In this document: piece by piece, positions 1-7,548 of the stretch
Layout: the number at the start of each line of letters is the position of its first letter
How positions within the stretch are numbered: the stretch's first letter is position 1
Assembly (NCBI RefSeq): GCF_036077095.1
Contig: NZ_CP107960.1
Span: 8,308,001-8,372,000, forward strand
Source of the DNA: Streptomyces sp. NBC_00376
GTDB taxonomy: Bacteria > Actinomycetota > Actinomycetes > Streptomycetales > Streptomycetaceae
DNA: 64,000 nucleotides
Direction: 5' to 3'
Program-made: the position numbers and the translations under genes
Notes under the pieces: model-generated
The model's input: the letters and a program-made list of their open reading frames with translations, nothing else
What the model was told of the DNA's origin: nothing
The model's database searches: none

Positions 1-899
1 GTGGCCCCCGGGCCGAACGACTTCTTGGGAACGGGGCCGTCGTCGGTGTACCGGTGGGCGAAGAAGGTGGTGATCCAGCCCGTCACACGATCGCCGCCGG
101 AGGCAGACTCCCACTTGTACAGCGAACGCCAGAACTCCCGGTCCGCTCCCCATCCCGAGGCCGTCGCGCAGATCGCGTCCAGCACGGGGTGCAGGGCCTT
201 GAACCACAGACGCAGACCCTCGAACCACCCTTCCAGTTCACGTACGCGGGCGGCCAGAAGCCGCCAGTCCCGGCCCGAGCCCTCCAGCCTGATCCGGGGG
301 ATTCCGCAGAGCGAGACCCACTGGAAGCGGTAGTACGGGCTGACCACGTCCATCAGCGCCACCAGCGCGGCCGTGGCGTCACCAGGAGTGGTGGTGGAGA
401 ACGTGGGCTGGAACAGATCGGCCACGTCGTCGCCGATCCGGGCCCGCAGCGGCTGCTTGACCAGGTTGATCGAGCGCTCCCAGTCCAGCGCCGCCAGGTC
501 GTCGCGAACGGTGATGAGCTGCTGCTTTCCCGGTGTTTCGGTGAAGACCCCCTCGTACGTACGGGAGTTGAGGCGGATGTGTACGGCCGTCTCGTGCACG
601 ACGGCGTACCAGAGCAGGTCGGGGGACAGGCTCAGGGGCAAGTGGGCCGTGAAGCATAGGTGGATGGCGCGCAACAGGAGGCTGGAGGCGGGCTCAACGG
701 CCTCCGGGGCGGTCGTCGGCCAACCGACGAGCCGGTCGGTGCTGCGGTGGTGGAAGCGTGCCGTACCGGGCAGCGCCGCACGGAGGAAGCGTTCGTTCCC
801 CAGCTCGGTGAGCTCGGCAGCGAGCCGGGCGGCATGGGCATCGGAATCGGCATCAGCACCGGCGTTCTCGCCGAGCGGCAGGTCTATCTCGACAGCCAT
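1..899 (-). CDS. DUF4419 domain protein, 3' end beyond window
   Basis: An ATG at 899 opens a leftward frame that stays open to the window edge (about 299 codons, no stop), so the C-terminus is missing. The translation shows the blocks I associate with DUF4419: DLLWYAVVHETAVHIRLNS near residue 95-113, an FSTTTPGD stretch followed by a LMDVVSPYYRFQ segment near 160-180, and a CGIPRIRLEGSGRDWRLL segment near 195-215. No signal peptide or membrane segment is visible. The biochemical role of the family is not known. The next gene upstream on the same strand is the SDR at 990, about 90 bases away, so the two could be co-transcribed. Family assignment is by eye. Confidence 0.75.
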   Translation of the reverse strand, partial: MAVEIDLPLGENAGADADSDAHAARLAAELTELGNERFLRAALPGTARFHHRSTDRLVGWPTTAPEAVEPASSLLLRAIHLCFTAHLPLSLSPDLLWYAVVHETAVHIRLNSRTYEGVFTETPGKQQLITVRDDLAALDWERSINLVKQPLRARIGDDVADLFQPTFSTTTPGDATAALVALMDVVSPYYRFQWVSLCGIPRIRLEGSGRDWRLLAARVRELEGWFEGLRLWFKALHPVLDAICATASGWGADREFWRSLYKWESASGGDRVTGWITTFFAHRYTDDGPVPKKSFGPGA

Positions 900-989
900 C
901 CCGATCCCCGATCCCCAGCAGCATTCTTCAGCAGCACCGGCCGGCCGCGGCAGCCGCGATCAGCCGCGGCGGTACGACCGGCCGCGATT

Positions 990-1802
990 CTAACGAGCGG
1001 CTCCGGGGAGCATGGCGCGCCGCCCGGGGGCCGCGGAGGACTGCATGCTCATGCCGCCGTCGACGACGAGGAGCTGGCCGGTGAGGTATCGGGACTCGTC
1101 GGAGGCGAGGAACACCATGGCGTGGCCGATGTCCTCGGGAGAGCCCAGGTACGGGAGTGCGTTGCCCTTCCGCAGCGCTTCGACGACGTACTCGGGGAGG
1201 TTGTTCTCCAGAGCGGGGGTCATGGCCGCACCGGGGGCGATGGCGTTGCAGCGCACGTTCTGCGGCCCGTACTGGACGGCGATCGACTTCGTGATGCTGA
1301 CCACCGCGGCCTTGACGGCACCGTAGGAGGTCTGCAGGACATCGCCGACGAGCGCGGCGACGGATGCCGTGTTGATGACGGATCCGCCACCGGCGCGGAT
1401 CACGTGGGGCACCGCGTGCCGGGCACCCAGCAGGGTGCTGCGCATATTGAGGGCGACGGCCCGGTCGAACTCGTCCATGTCCATGCGGAGCAGGTCCAGG
1501 TCCTTGCGCGGGTTCGTTCCGCCGACGTGGTTGCACAGGACGTGCAGGCCGTCGAACTCACTGATGGCCGCGGCGACCATGTCGGCGACCGAGCCCTCGT
1601 CGGTGACGTCCACGGTGACCGGCAGCGCCCGTCCGCCCGCCGCCTCGATGATTTCGGCGGTCTCCTCGGCGCCCTGGGTGTTGAAGTCGGCGACCACGAC
1701 ACGGGCCCCTTGCAGGCTCATCAGTTCGGCGGCGGACCTTCCGATACCGCTGCCCGCGCCGGTGATGACCGCGACCTTGTCCTTGAGGCGATCCATGATC
1801 AT
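990..1802 (-). CDS. SDR-family NAD(P)-dependent oxidoreductase
   Basis: This 270-residue protein is a classical short-chain dehydrogenase/reductase. Near the N-terminus it has the Rossmann motif TGAGSGIG, an Asp (VVADF) that favours NAD, and an NHVGG segment in place of the usual NNAG. The active-site SYGAVKAAV (YxxxK) sits near the middle, followed by the PG motif and a C-terminal GQLLVVDGG stretch. It is soluble and probably oxidises or reduces a hydroxyl or keto group on a small substrate that cannot be named. It is divergent from a MarR-type regulator, and a perfect inverted repeat lies between them, so it is very likely that regulator's target. Two start codons (1802 and 1796) are possible. 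Confidence 0.9.
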   Translation of the reverse strand: MIMDRLKDKVAVITGAGSGIGRSAAELMSLQGARVVVADFNTQGAEETAEIIEAAGGRALPVTVDVTDEGSVADMVAAAISEFDGLHVLCNHVGGTNPRKDLDLLRMDMDEFDRAVALNMRSTLLGARHAVPHVIRAGGGSVINTASVAALVGDVLQTSYGAVKAAVVSITKSIAVQYGPQNVRCNAIAPGAAMTPALENNLPEYVVEALRKGNALPYLGSPEDIGHAMVFLASDESRYLTGQLLVVDGGMSMQSSAAPGRRAMLPGAAR

Positions 1803-1853
1803 GTCCTTCCGTGTATGGCTGTGCGGCTGCGCAGGGCTGCTCGATGGGCACCA

Positions 1854-1886
1854 TGCACATAATATGCAAGATGCATATTATGTGCA
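1854..1886. promoter_or_regulatory. Perfect 15-bp inverted repeat, likely MarR operator
   Basis: TGCACATAATATGCA and its exact reverse complement are separated by 3 bases (AGA), centred at 1870 in the divergent SDR/MarR promoter region. The element is AT-rich in a GC-rich window. Each arm is itself nearly palindromic (TGCA at both ends), so two dimers could bind. MarR proteins typically bind such sites in divergent promoters; binding here is inferred. Confidence 0.75.
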
Positions 1887-1988
1887 CAATGAACAAACAT
1901 GGTCCGTCGTGCGCCGTGGGGGCAGCAGTGACAGGGCTTGACATGCGCGATGATGAGTGGGAACCCACGGTGGAAGAGGACCAGGCAC

Positions 1989-2483
1989 ATGAGCGAGCAA
2001 GAGCACCGGCTGAGCGATCTGGAGCGGGAGCTGACCTTGCTGTCCCGGCATTTCATCGCCGCGCGGGGTCCCCGCATCGGCCAGAGCCTGGAACGCTCGG
2101 CCTATGTCCTGCTCACCCGGCTGGAAGTCGGTGAACCGCTCACGCTCAAGGAACTGGCCCACACCTTCCAGGTCGACGTCTCCACCATCAATCGCCAGGT
2201 CAGCGCGATGCTCCGGAACGGCCTGGTGGAACGCATCCCCGATCCCGACGGAGGGATGGCCCGCAAATTCCGTCCCACCGCACTCGGTCTGGAACGCCTG
2301 GAGAAGGATCGCGCCATCAGCAGAGCGGGCACCACGCGCCTCATCGAGGCGTCCGGGTGGACGGGCGAGCGAACCGCGCAATTCCTCACCCTGCTGGTGG
2401 AGTTCAACCAGAGCATCGAACAGCTCGAAGGGCTCACCTGGTCCCGCACGGGCCGGTCCGACATCCCCTCGGCCACGGACTGA
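1989..2483 (+). CDS. MarR-family transcriptional regulator
   Basis: A 164-residue winged-helix protein. The recognition region reads LKELAHTFQVDVSTINRQVS, followed by a wing containing RIPDPDGGMARKFRPT, the usual MarR layout, with helical ends that would form the dimer interface. I chose the ATG at 1989 over one 17 codons upstream because GGAAGAGGA lies about 8 bases before it and because homologues usually begin just before the first helix. It is transcribed away from the SDR gene with the palindrome at 1854-1886 between them. Autorepression plus control of the SDR, relieved by a phenolic or other small ligand, is the usual family arrangement but is inferred here. Confidence 0.9.
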   Translation: MSEQEHRLSDLERELTLLSRHFIAARGPRIGQSLERSAYVLLTRLEVGEPLTLKELAHTFQVDVSTINRQVSAMLRNGLVERIPDPDGGMARKFRPTALGLERLEKDRAISRAGTTRLIEASGWTGERTAQFLTLLVEFNQSIEQLEGLTWSRTGRSDIPSATD

Positions 2484-2689
2484 CCGGACAGAAAACCGAA
2501 CGCCCGCCCCATCCGGACCAGTTGCGATGGACGGATTCACCGGTTCGGGTATTCGCCCGCCGGAGCAGCCACGGTCGGGCAGGGTTGTCGACAGGCCGGC
2601 CGGGCCAGTGAGCGGAGCGGCACTTCGGGTGCGCCGTCCGGGCCGGCCGTTCGAGACTCACCGGAGTTCCGGTGGGGGAGGAGTCCGGC

Positions 2690-3260
2690 ATGTGGGAGAC
2701 CGAAGAGTTCGGCGACGAGCACGAGGGCCGACCTGCCGGCCGACGGCACCGAGCCGGGCCCGGTGTACTTCGACACCGGAAGCGGGCCGACGGTGCACCG
2801 GAGCACTGACTGGTACGTGTACGACGGCACGCTCGGCGCTCCGGTCGCCACCGAGCTGCGCGGCGCGTGTTCGTGCGGCTGGCGCGGCACACCTCGCTAC
2901 CTGCTCGACTGGGAAGCCGTCGAGCGGCGGAATCCGTACCCGTACGACACCAGCGGCCCGGAAGGCGACTGGGACGCCCACATCAACGACGTACAGGCGC
3001 GCACCGTTTCCCTGCCGGTGGACCTCACCGCCCTCCTCGACCAGGTCGAGACACGTCTCACCGCCCTGATCACCGACGAACCACTGGCCGCGATCCGGGC
3101 CGCCGCCACCTTGGAACGCATGACCCAGCGCGTCGCGGAGGATGCCGTGTACAGCCTCGACACCGCGGACGGGCCGGAGTGGGACACCGTCGCCCAGGCG
3201 CTCGGCGTCAGCCGCCGGGGCGCACGCTCCCGCCTGACCCGCTACGTCCTCCGTCGCTGA
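2690..3260 (+). pseudogene. Hypothetical protein with CxCGW motif, frameshifted near its start
   Basis: From a GTG at 2763 the frame encodes 165 residues with a CSCGWRG motif (possible metal site) and a C-terminal helix-turn-helix-like end (EWDTVAQALGVSRRGARSRL). A far better start is the ATG at 2690: GGGGGAGGAG lies 6-7 bases upstream and it opens MWETEEFGDEHE. That frame joins the downstream one if one G is removed from the GGG run at about 2725-2727, and the total length (571 bases, 3n+1) fits a single extra base. I therefore read it as one gene of about 189 residues carrying a +1 error or mutation. The function is unknown; it resembles conserved Streptomyces hypotheticals. Confidence 0.6.
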
Positions 3261-3386
3261 GCGGCTCGCGAAAGCGGTTACCGGCCGAGGCGGTTGCCTG
3301 CCTGCCGCAGGCAGCCGTCCCGACGCCGACCGCGCGCTCCCGAAACGTCCGCCAAGGTCGTCCTCGGCAGGTCGGGCTCCGGCTGC

Positions 3387-3914
3387 TCAGCGCTCGCGGC
3401 CGGTCTGCAGGTCCTTCTCGAGGAGCGTGAACGACTTGGGAACACCGCCCGGCTGCGGCTTGCCCGCCTTGTGGCCGACGATCCGGTAGCCGTCCTTCAC
3501 GTAATAGGAGCTCAGACGAGCATTCCCGGCCAGACAGTCCAGACGGACGAACGCCCGTCCCGCCGCGGCCACCCGCTGCTCCACAGCTCGTAGCAGCAGC
3601 CGCCCGGTACCCGGACGGGCGCTGCTGCGGTCCACCATCAACCGGTGCACATAGCCGGCCACGGGCGGTTGCGGCCCCCAGGCATCCTCGTCCGTCCACC
3701 ACAACTCCCAGGCCCCGGCCACCCGGCCGTCGGTCTCGGCGATCCAGACTTCACCACCGGCCATGACCCGGCGGAAATGCTCCTCGTCCAGCTCGCCGGG
3801 CTGCCACTGGTTGTTGATGCCCTGGGCGAGCATCCAGCGAGCGGCGTCGTCGCGCAGACGAACGAGAGCGGGGAGGTCGGTGTCACCGGCGAGCCGGAAG
3901 CGCAGATCGTTCAT
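3387..3914 (-). CDS. GNAT-family N-acetyltransferase
   Basis: A 175-residue GNAT-fold protein. After the N-terminal substrate region comes the central strand pattern VWIAETDGRVAGAWELW, then the acetyl-CoA-binding loop RLMVDRSSARPGTGRLLL (a variant of RxxGxG/A), then FVRLDCLAGNARLSSYYVKDGY, the usual motif B with the conserved Tyr. It should transfer acetyl from acetyl-CoA to an amine; the substrate is unknown. The frame extends upstream, but the ATG at 3914 matches the family N-terminus (MNDLRFRLA). The gene ahead on the same strand ends at 4040, leaving 125 bases, so co-transcription is possible. Confidence 0.88.
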   Translation of the reverse strand: MNDLRFRLAGDTDLPALVRLRDDAARWMLAQGINNQWQPGELDEEHFRRVMAGGEVWIAETDGRVAGAWELWWTDEDAWGPQPPVAGYVHRLMVDRSSARPGTGRLLLRAVEQRVAAAGRAFVRLDCLAGNARLSSYYVKDGYRIVGHKAGKPQPGGVPKSFTLLEKDLQTGRER

Positions 3915-4039
3915 CCCGCAATCCTCGCACCGGCCGCGGACGAGGCCGACTGGTGGATCGTTCAGTGGAGTTCGGAGAACGGCGACGACCTCCAGGGCTG
4001 GGCCGCGGGCGACCCCGGCCGTGATCCGCCGTACAGGCC

Positions 4040-4393
4040 CTAGCGGAATTCGTGGACGAGTTGGATCTCGCCGACGATATGGGCGTTGAATTCGTCGAGT
4101 TCCTCGGCCGGCACCCACAACTCGAGGATCGTCCGCCCGCCGGCCTGCTGGACGGGGTAGCGGCGCAGGAACTCGGACTCGACCTCGAAACGCGTGACGA
4201 ACCCGGCTCCGTCGTGCTTCACATTCCAGTCCCGGGCGATCCGGATCGCGTAGTCCTCGTTGAGAACCGGGTAGAAGATGGGCTGCTCGGGAAGGCGGGG
4301 CGGCCACGCACGCCAGTTCAGCTCCCGGACCAGATCCAGCTCCTTGGGGCCGGTCGGGCGCCACAAGGTCGTCGTTGCATGCCGGCTGATCAT
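4040..4393 (-). CDS. Conserved hypothetical, ADP-ribosylation/crystallin J1-annotated type
   Basis: A 117-residue protein beginning MISRHATTTLWRPTGP. It has the blocks WPPRLPEQPIFYPVLNEDYA, IARDWNVK and a C-terminal WVPAEELDEFNAHIVG. Proteins with this pattern are common in actinomycetes and are often labelled ADP-ribosylation/crystallin J1, but no catalytic residues of that enzyme family are visible, so I treat the label as a name only. It is soluble, without a signal peptide. The start at 4393 is chosen because the longer frame upstream has no family-like sequence. It lies just upstream of the acetyltransferase on the same strand. Function unknown. Confidence 0.7.
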   Translation of the reverse strand: MISRHATTTLWRPTGPKELDLVRELNWRAWPPRLPEQPIFYPVLNEDYAIRIARDWNVKHDGAGFVTRFEVESEFLRRYPVQQAGGRTILELWVPAEELDEFNAHIVGEIQLVHEFR

Positions 4394-4487
4394 GGGAATC
4401 GCTCTCTGAGGGTCGGCGGCCGCCGGAACGGCTGGTCGTGCGACCGGACGATACCGGCACGCCAAGTCGGACTGCCACGTCGTTTCC

Positions 4488-4514
4488 GCACGACGCACGA
4501 CGCACGACGCACGG
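4488..4514. repeat. Short 7-bp tandem repeat (GCACGAC, nearly four copies)
   Basis: Three perfect copies of GCACGAC and a partial fourth lie upstream of the minus-strand gene at 4040-4393. They are a probable replication-slippage tract with no known function. Confidence 0.6.
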
Positions 4515-4677
4515 CATATGGCGAATGGCGCGCGACGCGTGATGCATGCCCACCGAGTCCGACTTCACGCTCCGGCAAATGGAGTAAGCGTCGCTGGGCC
4601 GCGCTCACGATGATCAATAACCTGACGCCCGGCGCGTGACCTCGCGTCCGTCGGACAGAGAAGGCGAGCGACTCCCA

Positions 4678-5610
4678 GTGGAACTCCCGATGTTGCAGCG
4701 CATGGTTTGTATCACCGCGGCGGCCGCCCTGCTGACGACGCTCGGCACCGCCTCGGCCGGTGCGGACGGCAGTGAATGGCAGAAGGTCGGTGGTGACGCC
4801 CGCAGCGGAGTCAGCGGTCTCGCGTACGAGGGCCGTACCGCGGACGGAGAAGGGGTGTACGCGCTGGTTGTGCACGACAACAAGCGGTCCGGGGAGCGGC
4901 GCCTGTCCCGGATCACCCACCGGGAGGGATCCGACGACGTCTCCCCGATCATCTGGGACGGGCCGGAACCCGTCGACCTGGAGGCCGTCGAGGCCATCCC
5001 AGGGATGCCCGGGGAGTACCTGGCGCTCGCCAGCCGTGGCATCGTCTACCGGCTGAAGGTCACCGGCTCCACAGCGGAAGTTGTCGACTACACGCCACTG
5101 CCCGGGATCGGCGAGGGCGATGACTTCGAGAGCTTCGCGCTTGTCGCTCAGAACGGGAAACTTGCCGCCCTGTGGGCCGACCGGGGAGCCGGTGCGGCTC
5201 GTCCCGCCACGCTGAACGCCTCGCGGTTGTCGTTCGCCCCGTGGGGGCAGCCGCAGTTCGGTGCCGTGACGCGCCGGTCCTACGTGGCGGCGTACCCGAC
5301 CGGGGAGGGGACTCGGCACATCTCCGATATCTCGGTGACCGGTTCCGGCCGGATCATCGTGAGCTCGGCGGCGGACGCCGGTGATGACGGCCCGTTCGAC
5401 TCCGCGGTGAGTGACGCGGGCCGGGTGACCGTGTCGGCCACCGGCCGGGTACAGGTCAGGCTTGCGGCGAATCCGACGGTGCTGGGGACCTTCCCGCGGT
5501 ACAAGATCGAGGCGGTGGAATGTCTGCCCGGCTCCTCCGACACACTTCTGGGTACCGACGACGAGAACCTCGGCGGCTATGTGCGAACCATGCCGTTCTG
5601 CGGAGCCTGA
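4678..5610 (+). CDS. Secreted protein of unknown function, probable beta-propeller
   Basis: The N-terminus (MLQRMVCITAAAALLTTLG then TASAGA) is a good Sec signal peptide with cleavage around ASAGA. The mature part, about 280 residues, is rich in short beta-strand segments (GLAYEGRTADGEGVYALVV, YLALASRGIVYRLKV, ISDISVTGSGRIIVSS), as in a propeller fold, and ends with a Cys-containing CGA that could pair with the Cys near AVECLPG. Starts at GTG 4678 or ATG 4690 are both plausible; an AAGGCGAG element sits 10-14 bases before the GTG. Nothing beyond export and fold can be inferred. It is convergent with the SGNH gene that follows. Confidence 0.7.
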   Translation: MELPMLQRMVCITAAAALLTTLGTASAGADGSEWQKVGGDARSGVSGLAYEGRTADGEGVYALVVHDNKRSGERRLSRITHREGSDDVSPIIWDGPEPVDLEAVEAIPGMPGEYLALASRGIVYRLKVTGSTAEVVDYTPLPGIGEGDDFESFALVAQNGKLAALWADRGAGAARPATLNASRLSFAPWGQPQFGAVTRRSYVAAYPTGEGTRHISDISVTGSGRIIVSSAADAGDDGPFDSAVSDAGRVTVSATGRVQVRLAANPTVLGTFPRYKIEAVECLPGSSDTLLGTDDENLGGYVRTMPFCGA

Positions 5611-5698
5611 CTCCGGAGCGATGCGCAGCTCGCCCCTGAACGTGTAGCTGATGGCCGACTTCGCGCATGAGCTGGCCGTCACCGATACCGCCGACCGG

Positions 5699-6362
5699 TC
5701 ACGTGACCAGGCGCAGCCAGGCCGCCGCGAGTGCGGCGTGACCGGCCGGTGTCGGGTGTACACCGTCCGCGGCCCAGTACTCCGGGCCGTTCGGCGCGGC
5801 GAGCCCGGCGAACATGCCGTCGGCGGCGAGCAGATGGGCGTCGTACGCGCCGGCCAGCTTGCGCACGGCCTGGATCTTCGGGTCCAGGTCGGTGCGCCAC
5901 TGCCGCCGCTCCTCCTCCCCGATGAGTGCGGCACCGGCCTCGATGACACCGTTGATCGGCAGGAGGAATGGCTCGATGAGGACCAGTTGCGTGCCCGCCT
6001 CGGCGAGGGGCGCGAGCAGGCGGTCGTAGCCCGCTTCGAACTCCTCCGCCGAGATCACGTACCCCCTTCGGGTCCAGTGTGTGCCAGCCCATGTCGTTGA
6101 CCCCGACGAGGATCGACACCACGTCCGGGCGCGCGTCGAGTACGTCGGTCTTCCAGCGGGCTTCGAGGTCCCGCACCTTGTCGCCCGCGTTCGCGGTGTT
6201 CAGCCAGGTCACGGGCCGGTCCGGGTACCGGAGTCCCCACTCGCCCACGACGCGCAGCGGGTAGCCGTATCCGAAACCGTCTTCGCTCTCCCGCCGTTGG
6301 CAGTCGGTGATCGAATCGCCGGTGAACATCACGGTGCTTCCCGGCCGGACAGTGATCGACAT
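5699..6362 (-). pseudogene. SGNH/GDSL hydrolase, one-base frameshift
   Basis: The first part (MSITVRPGSTVMFTGDSIT) has the catalytic GDSIT block, a later NAGDK (Gly/Asn block) and GVNDMGWH (block III). The frame then breaks at DPKG. A second frame picks up at VISAEEFEAGYDRLLAP and runs to the catalytic DGVHPTPAGH block and a stop at 5699. Removing one base from the GGGGG run at 6062-6066 restores a continuous 220-residue esterase (664 bases is 3n+1). AAGGAG lies 6 bases before the ATG at 6362. As sequenced, the Asp/His half of the active site would not be made in frame. Either a real inactivation or a homopolymer sequencing error explains it. Confidence 0.82.
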
Positions 6363-6694
6363 GTGGGCTCCTTGGACTCGGGCGAGCCGAACTCGGTTGA
6401 GGAGAGGAAAGGCAGGACCTCTCGAAAGGTGCCAGGCCCCGTCGACATCGGACCGACAGCCCTCCGACGCACCGCCGACACCACGCCTCCATGGCGGGGA
6501 ACCTTCTGCGTTCTGCCCACGCGGGCCGGATCGACAAGACGATGAAGGAGGAAGATCGACAACGCCCCGTCGACTGCGGCCAAGGAATCCGACTCGCCGA
6601 GACCGGGGCGAGCTCCGGCCCACCCCAAGGTCGAAGCCACAGGACGTACGTCCACAAGCCGGGCTGGGCCAGAGATGTACCTGCAATCGAGCAG
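6363..6694. other. Intergenic stretch, nothing recognised
   Basis: About 330 bases between the SGNH gene start and the DHFR-family gene end. Open frames here have no family-like sequence and no ribosome site. It must hold the SGNH promoter. Confidence 0.5.
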
Positions 6695-7297
6695 TTACGC
6701 GCTGGGGGTTCTGCGGGCGTAGGTGAGGAACGCTGCCCCGGACTTCAGAACAGTGTGGTCGGTGATTTCCCAGGTGCGGGGGTCGAACACCGCCTTGTGG
6801 GAGAAGAGCGGAATTCCTGAGCCGATGGTCATGGGGCTCAGTTTGATGATCAGCGCGTCTATCTCGGAATACAGAGCTCCGGCCAGCTCGGCACCGCCGA
6901 CCAGCCAGATGTCCTTGCCGTTCTGCTGCTTCAACTCCCGTACCGTCGCGACCGGATCGTCGGCAATCAGTTCCACGTCCGGGTCCGGGCTCTCGGTCAG
7001 CGTCCTGGAGAACACCAGATGGCGCAGGTGCGGGTAGGCATTCGTCAGCCCGGCCTTGAGGCCGATCTCGTAGGAGCGCCGACCTTCGAGGACGGTGTCG
7101 AAATGCGTGCCGTCTGCCGTGATGGAGAGCGAGGCACGCGCCGGGGCAGGGAGCGTTTCCGGGTACTCGGCGACGAGGTGCTGGATGTAGTCCTCGGGGA
7201 TCGGCCAGAATCCGTCCGGACCGGTGGGGTCGGAATTATCTGGTCCTGCGATGAAACCGTCGAGAGTGGATGCGATGTAGTACACAAGCTTGCGCAC
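6695..7297 (-). CDS. Dihydrofolate reductase-family (RibD C-terminal-like) protein
   Basis: A 200-residue protein with the DHFR/RibD-C fold signature. It begins with RKLVYYIASTLDGFIAGPDN (SLDGxIA-type motif), has an internal GRRSYEIG, a LVFSRTL strand, and the NADPH-binding DIWLVGGAELAGALYSEIDAL block. Members reduce small molecules with NADPH, but most actinobacterial copies have no assigned substrate. True folate DHFR seems unlikely because the N-terminal active-site pattern differs. It is soluble and complete. It is divergent from the secreted hydrolase at 7549, with a 16-bp palindrome in between. Confidence 0.88.
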   Translation of the reverse strand: MRKLVYYIASTLDGFIAGPDNSDPTGPDGFWPIPEDYIQHLVAEYPETLPAPARASLSITADGTHFDTVLEGRRSYEIGLKAGLTNAYPHLRHLVFSRTLTESPDPDVELIADDPVATVRELKQQNGKDIWLVGGAELAGALYSEIDALIIKLSPMTIGSGIPLFSHKAVFDPRTWEITDHTVLKSGAAFLTYARRTPSA

Positions 7298-7474
7298 GGA
7301 CGACCTTCCGTTGATCGATTGGCAGTGGCGATCGGCAATCGGTGTGCAGTGGACCGAGCCGTACAGCCAAGTGCCTGGAGTCCCATGATCACTACGTGCC
7401 TGTCACGGAGCAAGGGCTGCCCGAGACCGGCGCCCCGTGCCTGCCCTCCATACGTAAACCCCTAGGGAGTCCCT

Positions 7475-7490
7475 GTAGGGCCGGCCCTAC
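7475..7490. promoter_or_regulatory. 16-bp perfect palindrome upstream of hydrolase
   Basis: GTAGGGCCGGCCCTAC is its own reverse complement, and a related CCTAGGG lies a few bases before it. It sits 58 bases ahead of the secreted hydrolase start, in the divergent region shared with the DHFR-like gene. It is possibly a repressor site; no regulator is encoded next to it. Confidence 0.35.
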
Positions 7491-7548
7491 GCGGATCGGG
7501 CGGTTGGCCTCATGTTCTTGCGAACCCGTCAACAGACAAGATCCACAC

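Noticed and set aside
5697..5708. 12-bp palindrome GGTCACGTGACC at the 3' end of the SGNH gene
   Set aside because: It overlaps the stop codon, lies far from any promoter, and is short enough to occur by chance in this composition.
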